From Tannockella sp964369175 (GTDB lineage Bacteria > Bacillota_I > Bacilli_A > Erysipelotrichales > Coprobacillaceae), in assembly GCA_964369175.1 (NCBI GenBank), contig CAYJEM010000001.1, forward strand, positions 1-64,000: DNA of 64,000 nucleotides. The letters are read 5' to 3'. The notes beneath the pieces were generated by a model. The model searched no databases and was not told the DNA's origin. It saw only the letters and a list, made by a program, of their open reading frames with translations. The translations under genes and the position numbers were made by a program. Within the stretch, counting starts at the first letter, position 1. Each line of letters begins with the position of its first letter. This document shows, in pieces, positions 1 to 9,100 of the stretch.

Positions 1-854
1 GTGAAAAAACTGGTGCAGGGATGATGGACTGTAAAAAAGCTTTAGAAGCTAATGACGGTGATGTAGAAAAATCATTTGACTGGTTAAGAGAAAAAGGAAT
101 CGCTAACGCAGCTAAAAAAGCTGACCGTGTTGCAGCTGAAGGTTTAACTTCATTTATTATTGAAGGAAATACTGCAGCTATCGTTGAAGTTAACTCTGAA
201 ACAGACTTCGTTGCTAAAAATGATGAGTTTAAAGATTTAGTTGCATTATGTGCAAAAGTAATCGTTGAATCAAACCCAGCATCTTTAGAAGACGCATTAA
301 AAATTAATGTTGAAGGTAAAGAATTAGAAACAGTTATCGCTGAAAGAAGTGGTAAAATTGGAGAAAAATTATCTTTAAGAAGATATGAAGTATTCAACAA
401 AACTGATGATCAAACATTTGGTGCTTACTCACACATGGGTGGAAAAATGACTGCAGTAGTAGTAATTACTGGAGCTAATGAAGAAGTTGCAAGAGATGTT
501 GCAATGCACGTAGCTGCATCTGCACCTAAATATATCGATAGAACTTCTATTCCTGCTGAAGTATTAGAAAGAGAATTAGCAGTATTAAAAGCACAAGCTT
601 TAGAAGAAAATGCAAACAGTGCTAAACCAAAACCAGAAAACATTATTGAAAAAATGATTGAAGGAAGATTAAACAAAAACTTAAAAGAAATGTGTTTAGT
701 AGATCAAGAATTCATTAAAAATCCTGATGTTACTGTTGCTACATACTTATCAAATGGTAAAGTAGAATCAATGACTCGTTACCAAGTTGGTGAAGGTATT
801 GAGAAAAAAGAAGTTAACTTTGCTGAAGAAGTTGCTCAACAAATGCGTGGATAA
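1..854 (+). CDS. tsf: Elongation factor Ts (5'-truncated by window edge)
   Basis: EF-Ts is the guanine nucleotide exchange factor that recycles EF-Tu-GDP during translation elongation. The reading frame is open from base 3 and begins inside the conserved EKTGAGMMDCKKAL segment, so only about the first dozen residues lie outside the window. The ETDFVAKN signature of the EF-Tu-contacting core is present, followed by the two dimerisation subdomains. A terminator hairpin follows the stop codon. In relatives rpsB precedes this gene and pyrH follows, as here. The identification is secure; the ATG at base 21 is internal and is not the start. Confidence 0.97.
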   Translation, partial: EKTGAGMMDCKKALEANDGDVEKSFDWLREKGIANAAKKADRVAAEGLTSFIIEGNTAAIVEVNSETDFVAKNDEFKDLVALCAKVIVESNPASLEDALKINVEGKELETVIAERSGKIGEKLSLRRYEVFNKTDDQTFGAYSHMGGKMTAVVVITGANEEVARDVAMHVAASAPKYIDRTSIPAEVLERELAVLKAQALEENANSAKPKPENIIEKMIEGRLNKNLKEMCLVDQEFIKNPDVTVATYLSNGKVESMTRYQVGEGIEKKEVNFAEEVAQQMRG

Positions 855-862
855 TAAGTAAC

Positions 863-885
863 GGGACACTTTTCTGTGTCCTTTT
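863..885 (+). terminator. Intrinsic terminator after tsf
   Basis: A six-base-pair stem (864-869 with 876-881) with a TTTTCT loop is followed by TTTT. It separates tsf from pyrH. A TACAAT -10-like hexamer follows at 893-898, which may start the pyrH transcript, but no good -35 box is visible. Confidence 0.75.
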
Positions 886-919
886 ATTATGATACAATAT
901 ATTCAAGGAGAAAATAATT

Positions 920-1636
920 ATGGGATATAATCGTGTATTATTAAAATTAAGTGGTGAAGCCTTGTCTGGTGATGATAAAGGTGGAATAAATGCCAAGACT
1001 GTAGCTGAAGTTGCAAAACAAATTAAAGATGCTAAAGATTTAGGATGTGAGATTGCTATTGTTTGTGGTGGTGGAAACATTTGGCGTGGTAAAATTGGTG
1101 CTGATATGGGAATGGACCGTTCAAGTGCAGATTACATGGGAATGTTAGCTACAGTTATGAATGGACTTGCTATCCAAAATGCATTAGAATCATTAGGTGT
1201 TGAAACAAGGGTTTTATCTGCAATTCAAATGCACCAAGTAGCTGAAACGTATATACGTCGTCGTGCTATTCGTCATCTAGAAAAAGGGCGTGTTGTAATT
1301 TTTGGTGCCGGAACTGGAAATCCATTCTTTACAACGGATACAACTGCTGCTCTTCGTGCTGCAGAAATCCAAGCTGATGTTATTTTAATGGCGAAAAACG
1401 GGGTAGATGGAGTATATAGTGCTGATCCGAAAATTGATACTACTGCTACTAAATTTGAACATATTACATATACTGATGTATTAGTAAAAGATTTAAAAAT
1501 AATGGATCAAACTGCTATTACATTATGTAAAGATAATGATATCGACTTATGTGTATTTGATATGAATGTAAGTGGAAACATTGCAAGAGCTTGCGATGGT
1601 GAAGATATCGGAACAACAATTTCAGGAGGAAAATAG
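920..1636 (+). CDS. pyrH: UMP kinase
   Basis: Phosphorylates UMP to UDP in pyrimidine nucleotide synthesis; bacterial UMP kinases are hexamers of the amino-acid-kinase fold. Seen in the protein: the N-terminal LLKLSGEAL phosphate-binding strand, the GGGNIWRG loop, and the GTGNPFFTTDTTAALRA nucleotide/UMP-binding segment near residues 130-150. The 238-residue length is normal. An AAGGAG ribosome binding site lies upstream of the ATG. The stop is one base before the frr start, so the two genes are probably co-translated. Confidence 0.97.
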   Translation: MGYNRVLLKLSGEALSGDDKGGINAKTVAEVAKQIKDAKDLGCEIAIVCGGGNIWRGKIGADMGMDRSSADYMGMLATVMNGLAIQNALESLGVETRVLSAIQMHQVAETYIRRRAIRHLEKGRVVIFGAGTGNPFFTTDTTAALRAAEIQADVILMAKNGVDGVYSADPKIDTTATKFEHITYTDVLVKDLKIMDQTAITLCKDNDIDLCVFDMNVSGNIARACDGEDIGTTISGGK

Positions 1637-1637
1637 A

Positions 1638-2183
1638 ATGATTGATATTATTTTAGAAGATGCAACAGAAAGAATGCAAAAAACAATTGAATCATACCAA
1701 AGAGATTTAGCGACAGTCCGTACTGGTAGAGCGAATCCGACAATGCTTGATAGAGTAATGGTTGACTATTACGGATCACCAACACCAGTAAATCAAGTTG
1801 GAGGGATTTCTGTTGTTGAAGGTAGACAACTAGTAATCAAACCATATGACAAGTCAATAATTGGAGCTATTGAAAGAGGAATTTATGAAGCTGATTTAGG
1901 ATTGGCACCACAAAATGATGGTGAGATTATCCGAATTACAGTACCTGCATTAACAGAAGAAAGACGTAAAGAATTTGCTAAAAATGTATGGAAGTTTGCT
2001 GAAGCTGCAAAAGTTTCTATTCGTAATATTCGTCGTGATGCAAATGATGATATTAAAAAATCTGATGCAAGTGAAGATGAAGTAAAAGTTGGTCAAGATA
2101 AAGTACAAAAGTTAACTGATAAATTTGTTAAAGAAATTGACGAAATCGGTAAAGTAAAAGAAAAAGATATTTTAACTGTATAA
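1638..2183 (+). CDS. frr: Ribosome recycling factor
   Basis: RRF splits the post-termination ribosome together with EF-G. The start chosen is the ATG at 1638, preceded by AGGAGG at 1624-1629; an in-frame ATG further upstream lies inside pyrH and lacks a ribosome binding site. The resulting 181-residue protein has the family length. It carries the RTGRANPTMLD motif near residues 28-38 and the long three-helix-bundle ending with KVKEKDI. A strong terminator follows the stop. Confidence 0.97.
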   Translation: MIDIILEDATERMQKTIESYQRDLATVRTGRANPTMLDRVMVDYYGSPTPVNQVGGISVVEGRQLVIKPYDKSIIGAIERGIYEADLGLAPQNDGEIIRITVPALTEERRKEFAKNVWKFAEAAKVSIRNIRRDANDDIKKSDASEDEVKVGQDKVQKLTDKFVKEIDEIGKVKEKDILTV

Positions 2184-2189
2184 TAAAAT

Positions 2190-2214
2190 GACATGTTACG
2201 ACATGTCTTTTTTT
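2190..2214 (+). terminator. Intrinsic terminator after frr
   Basis: A perfect seven-base-pair stem (2190-2196 with 2201-2207), a TACG loop and a run of seven T mark the end of the tsf-pyrH-frr group. A TATAAT hexamer at 2253-2258 probably drives the following uppS group. Confidence 0.9.
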
Positions 2215-2281
2215 GTGTGGATTTTTATGTTTTTATTCTAATTTATATATGTTATAATATTGTAGTTATAGGAGGTTTTCT

Positions 2282-3031
2282 ATGTTATTCAAAAAAAGAG
2301 ACGAAACACAAGAGTATCCGCTTGATTATGATAATATTCCTAGTCATATTGCTTTTATTATGGACGGCAATGGTCGCTGGGCTAAAAAAAGAAATATGCC
2401 ACGTACATTTGGACACCATGAAGGAACAAAAACAATTCGAAAAGTAGCACTTGCTGCAAATAAATTAGGGGTAAAGGCAGTAACATTATATGCCTTTTCT
2501 ACTGAAAACTTTTCACGACCAGAAAAAGAAGTACAATTTATTTTTAAACTTCCTAAAGAATTTTTTGAATCATATATAAAAGAACTAAATGAAAATAATG
2601 TAAAAATAATATCAATAGGCCATCTTGATAGAGCACCTGAACCTACACGTTTAGTAATTGAAAATGCTATTGAGATGACAAAGAATAATACTGGATTACA
2701 ACTATGCTTTGCATTTATTTATGGTGGACGAGATGAAATTATTGAAGCTACAAAGAAAATATGTAATGACGTACAAGTAAATAAATTACAAATCGATGAT
2801 ATCACTGAAGCGATGTATGATAATTATTTAATGACAAGTGGTTTACCAGATGTTGATTTAATGGTTCGTACAAGTGGGGAACAAAGAATTTCTAATTTTT
2901 TATTATGGCAACTTGCTTATGCTGAGTTTATTTTTACTGAGGACTGCTGGCCAGAGTTTGATGAAAATTTATTAAAAAAAGTAATATATCAGTATCAAAA
3001 TAGAGATCGTAGATTTGGGGGACTAAAATAA
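2282..3031 (+). CDS. uppS: Undecaprenyl diphosphate synthase (cis-prenyltransferase)
   Basis: Extends farnesyl diphosphate with isopentenyl units to make the C55 lipid carrier of peptidoglycan synthesis. The catalytic Asp is in MDGNGRWAK near residue 30; the AFSTENFSRP segment, the RTSGEQRISNFLLWQ segment and the C-terminal RDRRFGG are all present. The usual NYGGR box reads IYGGR here, a minor substitution. An AGGAGG site precedes the ATG. The last base of the stop is the first base of the cdsA start, indicating translational coupling. The upstream steps dxr, dxs and ispA are also in this window. Confidence 0.96.
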   Translation: MLFKKRDETQEYPLDYDNIPSHIAFIMDGNGRWAKKRNMPRTFGHHEGTKTIRKVALAANKLGVKAVTLYAFSTENFSRPEKEVQFIFKLPKEFFESYIKELNENNVKIISIGHLDRAPEPTRLVIENAIEMTKNNTGLQLCFAFIYGGRDEIIEATKKICNDVQVNKLQIDDITEAMYDNYLMTSGLPDVDLMVRTSGEQRISNFLLWQLAYAEFIFTEDCWPEFDENLLKKVIYQYQNRDRRFGGLK

Positions 3032-3813
3032 TGATAAAAAGAATTGTTACTGCGTTTGCACTTGCTGCTGTTATATTCCCTTTAATAATACTAGGTGGTG
3101 TTTACTTCCATGGACTCATGGCAGTAGCTGCGGTGTATGGTGCATATGAAATTGTTAGCGTTGCATCAAAGGGGAAATTTCAAATACACGCATATATTTT
3201 GTCAGCGATATTTCTAACAGTTAGTGTCTTGCTTGATCCAACACTATACTTTGTTAATACCGTTTATATTGTATTATATTTGATTGGAATTTTACTGTTA
3301 CCAATATTTGATAAAAATTTTAGTGTAGATAAAGGAATATATATATTTACACTTACTACGCTAGTTGCATTAGGAATGCACGCTATGACATATATTCGTT
3401 TAGAAATGTCAGTGCAACATTTCTTTGTAATTATATTTGCGACATCTGGAAGTGATGTAGGGGCATACTTTACAGGGTATTTCTTAGGGAAAAGAAAATT
3501 AATTCCAAGAATTTCACCTAAAAAGACTGTTGAAGGTGCAATTGGTGGTGTTATCTTAGGAACTGTTGCTGGTATTGTTTTAGCTATGATTTTAGGATTA
3601 ATGAACGAGGCCACATTTATTATTGTTTCATGTTTTGTATTATCGATTACGAGTGAGTTTGGAGACTTGATTTTTAGCTCTTTAAAGCGACATTTTGATG
3701 TAAAGGACTTTTCTAATATATTCCCTGGTCACGGTGGGGTGTTAGACCGCATTGATAGTATAATTTTTAGTTCTTTGGTGTATATTTTAATAGCGATGGC
3801 AATGTTGGGGTAA
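3031..3813 (+). CDS. cdsA: Phosphatidate cytidylyltransferase
   Basis: Makes CDP-diacylglycerol from phosphatidate and CTP at the membrane, the precursor of all anionic phospholipids. The 260-residue protein is mostly transmembrane helices. The family signature region SPKKTVEGAIGG lies near residue 168, and the C-terminal segment SEFGDLIFSSLKR followed by FPGHGGVLDRIDS carries the conserved acidic and His/Gly residues. It overlaps the uppS stop by one base and dxr begins four bases after it. Confidence 0.95.
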   Translation: MIKRIVTAFALAAVIFPLIILGGVYFHGLMAVAAVYGAYEIVSVASKGKFQIHAYILSAIFLTVSVLLDPTLYFVNTVYIVLYLIGILLLPIFDKNFSVDKGIYIFTLTTLVALGMHAMTYIRLEMSVQHFFVIIFATSGSDVGAYFTGYFLGKRKLIPRISPKKTVEGAIGGVILGTVAGIVLAMILGLMNEATFIIVSCFVLSITSEFGDLIFSSLKRHFDVKDFSNIFPGHGGVLDRIDSIIFSSLVYILIAMAMLG

Positions 3814-3817
3814 TTAT

Positions 3818-4969
3818 ATGAAAAAAATAACTGTATTAGGTGTAACTGGTTCTATTGGTATGCAAACTGTAGATGTGGTTATGCAACATCCACAATTTGA
3901 AATTGTGGCAATGTCAGCTGGACGTAATGTAGAAAAAGTAGAAGAAATTATATCTATGATTTCAGTAAAGCATGTGTGTCTCATTAATAAAGAAGATGCT
4001 ACTTTGCTTCAGGAAAAATATCCGGATATTTGTTTTCATTATGGTGAAGATGGCTTACACTATATATCGACATTGACTGAAGTAGATATTGTATTAAATG
4101 CGATTGTTGGTTTTGCAGGTCTTTCATCAACAATAAAGGCTATCAAGGCAAAAAAAGATATTGCTCTTGCTAATAAAGAAACATTAGTTGTTGCTGGTCA
4201 TATTATAATGGATTTAGTTAAAGAATATAATGTTAAGCTTTTACCGGTTGATAGTGAACATTCCGCAATATTTCAATCATTAAATGGTGAATCACCTAAA
4301 GAAATAAAAAGAATTTTGCTAACTGCAAGTGGTGGCAGTTTCCGTGACAAAACACGTGACGAATTAATTGGGGTAACGGTTAAGGAAGCATTGAATCATC
4401 CAAATTGGTCTATGGGAGCTAAAATCACGATTGATAGTGCAACAATGTTTAATAAAGGATTAGAAGTTATAGAAGCAAAGTGGTTATTTGATGTATCATA
4501 TGATCAAATTGAAGTTGTTATACATCCAGAAAGTATTATTCACTCTATGGTTGAATACAATGATACTTCAATAATTGCTCAACTTGGAAATCCAGATATG
4601 CGTTTACCAATTCAATATGCTTTGTCTTATCCACGCCGTATTGCTTTAAATAGTGAAAGTTTGGATATTACAAAGATTTCTACATTAAACTTTAGAAAAC
4701 CAGACTTTAAACGATTTAAGGCATTAGAACTGTCATATCGAGCAGGAAGTATAGGTGGTAGTATGCCATGTGTATTAAATGCAGCAAATGAAGTTGCAAA
4801 TGCGCTATTTTTAGATGGTAAAATAGAATTTCTAAAAATAGAAGAGCTTGTTGAACGAGCTATGAATGACCACAAAGTTATTAATAATCCAACACTTGAA
4901 CAACTTTTTGAAGTGGACTTAATAACTCGTAAATATGTTAATGAGAAAGTAGGAATAATTAATGGATAA
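3818..4969 (+). CDS. dxr: 1-deoxy-D-xylulose 5-phosphate reductoisomerase
   Basis: Second enzyme of the MEP isoprenoid pathway; converts DXP to MEP using NADPH. The N-terminal GVTGSIGMQTVDV nucleotide loop, the DSEHSAIFQ metal-binding segment near residue 145, the TASGGSFRDK loop, the HPNWSMGAKITIDSATMFNKG active-site stretch and GNPDMRLPIQYAL are all intact. The 383-residue length is normal. It overlaps rseP by eight bases. The pathway's first gene, dxs, is elsewhere in the window. Confidence 0.97.
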   Translation: MKKITVLGVTGSIGMQTVDVVMQHPQFEIVAMSAGRNVEKVEEIISMISVKHVCLINKEDATLLQEKYPDICFHYGEDGLHYISTLTEVDIVLNAIVGFAGLSSTIKAIKAKKDIALANKETLVVAGHIIMDLVKEYNVKLLPVDSEHSAIFQSLNGESPKEIKRILLTASGGSFRDKTRDELIGVTVKEALNHPNWSMGAKITIDSATMFNKGLEVIEAKWLFDVSYDQIEVVIHPESIIHSMVEYNDTSIIAQLGNPDMRLPIQYALSYPRRIALNSESLDITKISTLNFRKPDFKRFKALELSYRAGSIGGSMPCVLNAANEVANALFLDGKIEFLKIEELVERAMNDHKVINNPTLEQLFEVDLITRKYVNEKVGIING

Positions 4970-6044
4970 TATTGTAAACATAATCGTATTTGTACTTGTT
5001 CTTGGAGTTATTATTTTTGTACATGAATTAGGACACTTTGTTTGTGCTAAATTATTCAATGTATATGCTCCAGAGTTTTCACTTGGAATGGGACCAAAAT
5101 TGTTTAAAAAGAAAGTTGGTGAAACTGAATATCAACTTCGTGCACTGCCTATAGGTGGTTTTGTTATAATGGCTGGAGAAGCTGACCAAGAAGACAATCC
5201 AATGATGAGTGATGTGCCATTTGAAAGAACTTTGCCAGGTATTACCGCGTGGAAACGTTGTGTAATTCTTCTTGCTGGAGTATTTATGAACTTCGTACTA
5301 GCAATTGTATTATTGATTGGTGTAAATGCTTCTGTCGATGTACAAACTAATTCTACAATTGTTGGCGATGTTGTAGAAGACGGTAATGCAGCAGTTGCTG
5401 GAATACAGCCTGGAGATACAATTACAACAATTACTGTTGATGGGCAAAAAACAATAGTTGCATCATTTAGTGATATTCAAAAGCTACTTTCAAACGATTC
5501 TTTAAAAATAGAGTCACCTTCAACAATTCCTGTTGAAGTAGAATATATGCGTGCTGGTACTAGTAATAAAATTTCATTTGAGGCTCAGTATGATGAATCG
5601 TCAAATAGTTTTGTAATGGGAATACGTCCTGAAGTGCGTAAACTTACATTTAGTGAAGCAATGTCATACTCATTTAATCAAGTAGGTGAAATATCAATGA
5701 TGATATTTGATACACTTGGAGCACTAGTTACTTCACCTGGTGAAACATTTGGTCAACTATCGGGACCTGTAGGAATCTTTACCGTAACTGGTGAAGTTAC
5801 TCAATCGGGTTCTATTTCATCATTACTTATGTTAGTTGCAATGTTATCAATTAATATTGGTGTATTTAATTTATTACCAATTCCGGGATTAGATGGAGCA
5901 CATGTTCTAATTATTGTAATTGAAAAGATAATTGGTAGAGATTTACCAGTAAAAGTAAAGTACGGGTTTCAGATTGCAGGACTTGTTTTGCTTCTTGGAT
6001 TAATGTTATTTGTTACTGTCCAAGATGTATTTAAAATGTTTTAA
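4962..6044 (+). CDS. rseP: Site-2 intramembrane metalloprotease (RseP/RasP)
   Basis: Cleaves membrane-anchored substrates such as anti-sigma factors and signal-peptide remnants inside the bilayer. The zinc motif HELGHF is in the first transmembrane helix near residue 21, a single PDZ domain spans about 120-210, and the C-terminal zinc ligand lies in NLLPIPGLDG near residue 305. The usual LDGG is LDGAH here; the Asp ligand is kept. The gene overlaps dxr and is followed by a terminator. The proS gene found next in B. subtilis is absent here. Confidence 0.95.
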   Translation: MDNIVNIIVFVLVLGVIIFVHELGHFVCAKLFNVYAPEFSLGMGPKLFKKKVGETEYQLRALPIGGFVIMAGEADQEDNPMMSDVPFERTLPGITAWKRCVILLAGVFMNFVLAIVLLIGVNASVDVQTNSTIVGDVVEDGNAAVAGIQPGDTITTITVDGQKTIVASFSDIQKLLSNDSLKIESPSTIPVEVEYMRAGTSNKISFEAQYDESSNSFVMGIRPEVRKLTFSEAMSYSFNQVGEISMMIFDTLGALVTSPGETFGQLSGPVGIFTVTGEVTQSGSISSLLMLVAMLSINIGVFNLLPIPGLDGAHVLIIVIEKIIGRDLPVKVKYGFQIAGLVLLLGLMLFVTVQDVFKMF

Positions 6045-6045
6045 T

Positions 6046-6068
6046 AAAAAAGGCATTAAGCCTTTTTT
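6046..6068 (+). terminator. Intrinsic terminator after rseP
   Basis: The sequence AAAAAAGGC pairs with GCCTTTTTT (6046-6054 with 6060-6068), and the U-tract is part of the 3' arm. A TATAAT hexamer at 6074-6079 directly after it probably starts the polC transcript. Confidence 0.85.
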
Positions 6069-6102
6069 TATGTTATAATAGTAAAACGAAATGGAGGTAC
6101 AT

Positions 6103-9100
6103 ATGCAAAATAGAATACTTATATTACTTGAAAATCTAAATATAAATGGAAAAGTTCCAATAATTGAACAAATGAATTTATCAAAAGTTGTTGTTAAAAG
6201 TGATGATTCATATGTTTTTTTTATGACTGGAAGTGAACTTATTCCTTATGCTGAATTTTGTCTTTTGGATTCTGCATCTTCATCATTCATATATCCTTGT
6301 AGATTTGAAATTGAATATACTTCAAGCTTAGAAAATAATATGGAAGTAATACAATATGTTGGATATGTACTAGAAAAATTAAAGCAAATAGGTATCTTGC
6401 TAGCTGGTATACAATTAGAACATATTACCATAACTGATACAATAAATATTGAAGTTTGTAATGAAATTCAAAAGCAACAACTAACAGATAACAAAAAACA
6501 CATCTTAGATGCCCTTAATACGTTAGGAATTAATCTAGATATTTTGGTATATATAAATGAAGATAATGAAAACTTCAAGAGCATACTTCGTGAAATGGAA
6601 GAAGTAAAACCAATTGAAGTTGATATGTCTTCAATAACTCAAGCTTCAACAAATGATGAAAAACCTGTATACAAAAGTAATTATTCATACAGTCAAAAAA
6701 ACAACAGTGTAACATTACAATTAGATGAAATTACTCCTTCAACTCAAGATCGTTTTATTACAGTAAAAGGATATGTATTTAAAACAGATATGATTAAAAC
6801 AAGAGCGGGTAGCCATATTCAAAGTTTATGGATAACAGATTATACGAATTCGATTATTATTAAACGTTTTGAAAATAAGAGCGGCAATTCATTAGAAGAT
6901 ATGTCAATTATTTCTAAAGGTAAAGTATGGATTAAGGTAAAAGGCGAACTAAAGCATGACACTTTTGCTAGAGAGAATGTTATTATGGCAAGGGAAATCG
7001 AAGTATTAAAATCGCCACCAATTAAAAAAGATTTAGAAGCTACAAAACGCGTGGAATTACATACACATTCAAAAATGTCAACTATGGATGGAATATCTAC
7101 AATAAGTCAATATGCTAGCAGGGCGGCTAGTTGGGGACATAAAGCAATTGCAATTACAGATAGAGGAAATGTACAATCTTTTCCAGAAGCACAAATTGCA
7201 GCTAAGTCAAATAACATTAAAATGATATATGGTGTTGAAATGAATATGATTGAGCCACATGTATCTATTGTGTTTAATCCCATAGATACCTCTATTGAAC
7301 ATGCTACATTTGTATCATTCGATTTAGAAACAACTGGTTTTTCATTTGTGCATGAAAGAATCACTGAGTTTGGTGCTGTTAAAATACGTAATGGTGAAAT
7401 TATTGATCGTTTACAATCATTTATAAATCCACAAAAAAAGATTAGTTTGAAAATCGCAAATCTTACAGGTATTACTGATGATTTAGTAAAAGATGCTCCA
7501 ACAATTGAAGAATTTATGCCACGAATTTTAGAGTTCTTTGAAGATTCCATACTTGTTGCCCATAATGCAAAATTTGATATTGGATTCTTAAATGAAAATC
7601 TTAAACGTTTACAACAAGATGCAATTAAAAACCCTACTATAGATTCTCTAGCCTTAGCACGTGCTATATTAAAACCAATGAAGAGTTATCGTTTAGGTAA
7701 TGTTTGTCGTCAATACCGCGTTGCATATGATAATGATGTAGCACATAGAGCAGATTATGATGCTGAAGTACTTGCAAGTGTATTTACAACAATGTTGCAT
7801 CAGTTTATGCAAGAGGGAAAATATAATTTAATGGATATTGCAAATATTCAAAACGATAATGCATATAAAGTTGTTTTTCCATCGCATATGACAATGCTTG
7901 CTAAAAATAAAGTAGGGCTTAAAAATATGTTTAAGTTGGTTACAGAAGCAAATACAAAATACTTCTTTAAAGAATCAAGAATTCCTAAAGCAAGATTAGA
8001 ATATTATCGTGAAGGATTACTTTTTGGAAGTAGTTGCTATCGAGGTGATGTTTTTGATGCAGCGTTATATAGTAGCGACGAAGTACTTATCAAAGCAATT
8101 GATTTCTATGATTATATAGAAATTCAACCTCTAGATGATTATTATCATTTAGTTGATAGAGGAAAAGTAGCTAGTGTTGAGGATATTATTAAATCGATTC
8201 AAAGAATTATTACTTTTTCAAAATCTATGAACAAAATCATAGTTGCTACAGGTGATGTTCATTTTCTAGAAAAAACCGATAAAATATATCGTGATGTATT
8301 TATCTCAAATCCTACAATTGGAATTAATAGTACGGCACATCCTTTATGTGATCGTAAAAATCCACGTGCTTATAACCCCGAACAGTATCTTCGTACTACC
8401 GATGAAATGTTACAATGTTATCCATATTTAGAAGCAAGCGAAGCTTATGAATACGTTGTTACTAATTCAAATAAAATTGCTGATATGATAGAAGAGATTA
8501 AACCAGTTCATGATAAATTATTTACTCCTCATATTGATGGTGCTGATGAAGAATTAACAGACTTATGTTATCAAAATGCTTATAAACTATATGGTAATCC
8601 ATTACCAGAAATTGTTGAAAGTCGTTTAAAACGTGAATTAGAAAGTATTATTAAACATGGTTTTGGGGTAATTTATTACATTTCACATAAACTTGTAAAA
8701 AAATCAAACGAAGATGGTTATCTTGTAGGCTCAAGGGGGTCGGTAGGTTCTAGCTTTGTTGCTACGATGTCAGGAATTACTGAAGTTAATCCACTGCCGC
8801 CACATTATGTATGTTTAGAATGTGGATATAATGAGTTTATGGCAGAAGGTGTGGTTGCCAATGGCTACGATTTAGAGCCAAAGGATTGCCCAAAGTGTTC
8901 TAAACCATTAAAAGGAGAAGGACATAATATACCATTTGAAACATTCCTTGGATTTGAAGCAGACAAGGTTCCTGATATCGACCTTAACTTTTCTGGTGCA
9001 TATCAGTCTAAAGCACATGACTATACAAAAGAACTATTTGGTGAAGACTACGTATACCGTGCCGGTACAATCTCAACAGTAGCTGAAAAAACTGCTTTTG

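Noticed and set aside
1572..1637. N-terminal extension of frr
   Set aside because: Added residues are the out-of-frame end of pyrH, and a strong AGGAGG serves the ATG at 1638.
7107..7550. 147-residue minus-strand ORF inside polC
   Set aside because: It lies wholly opposite the conserved PHP/exonuclease part of PolC and has no recognisable domain or ribosome binding site.
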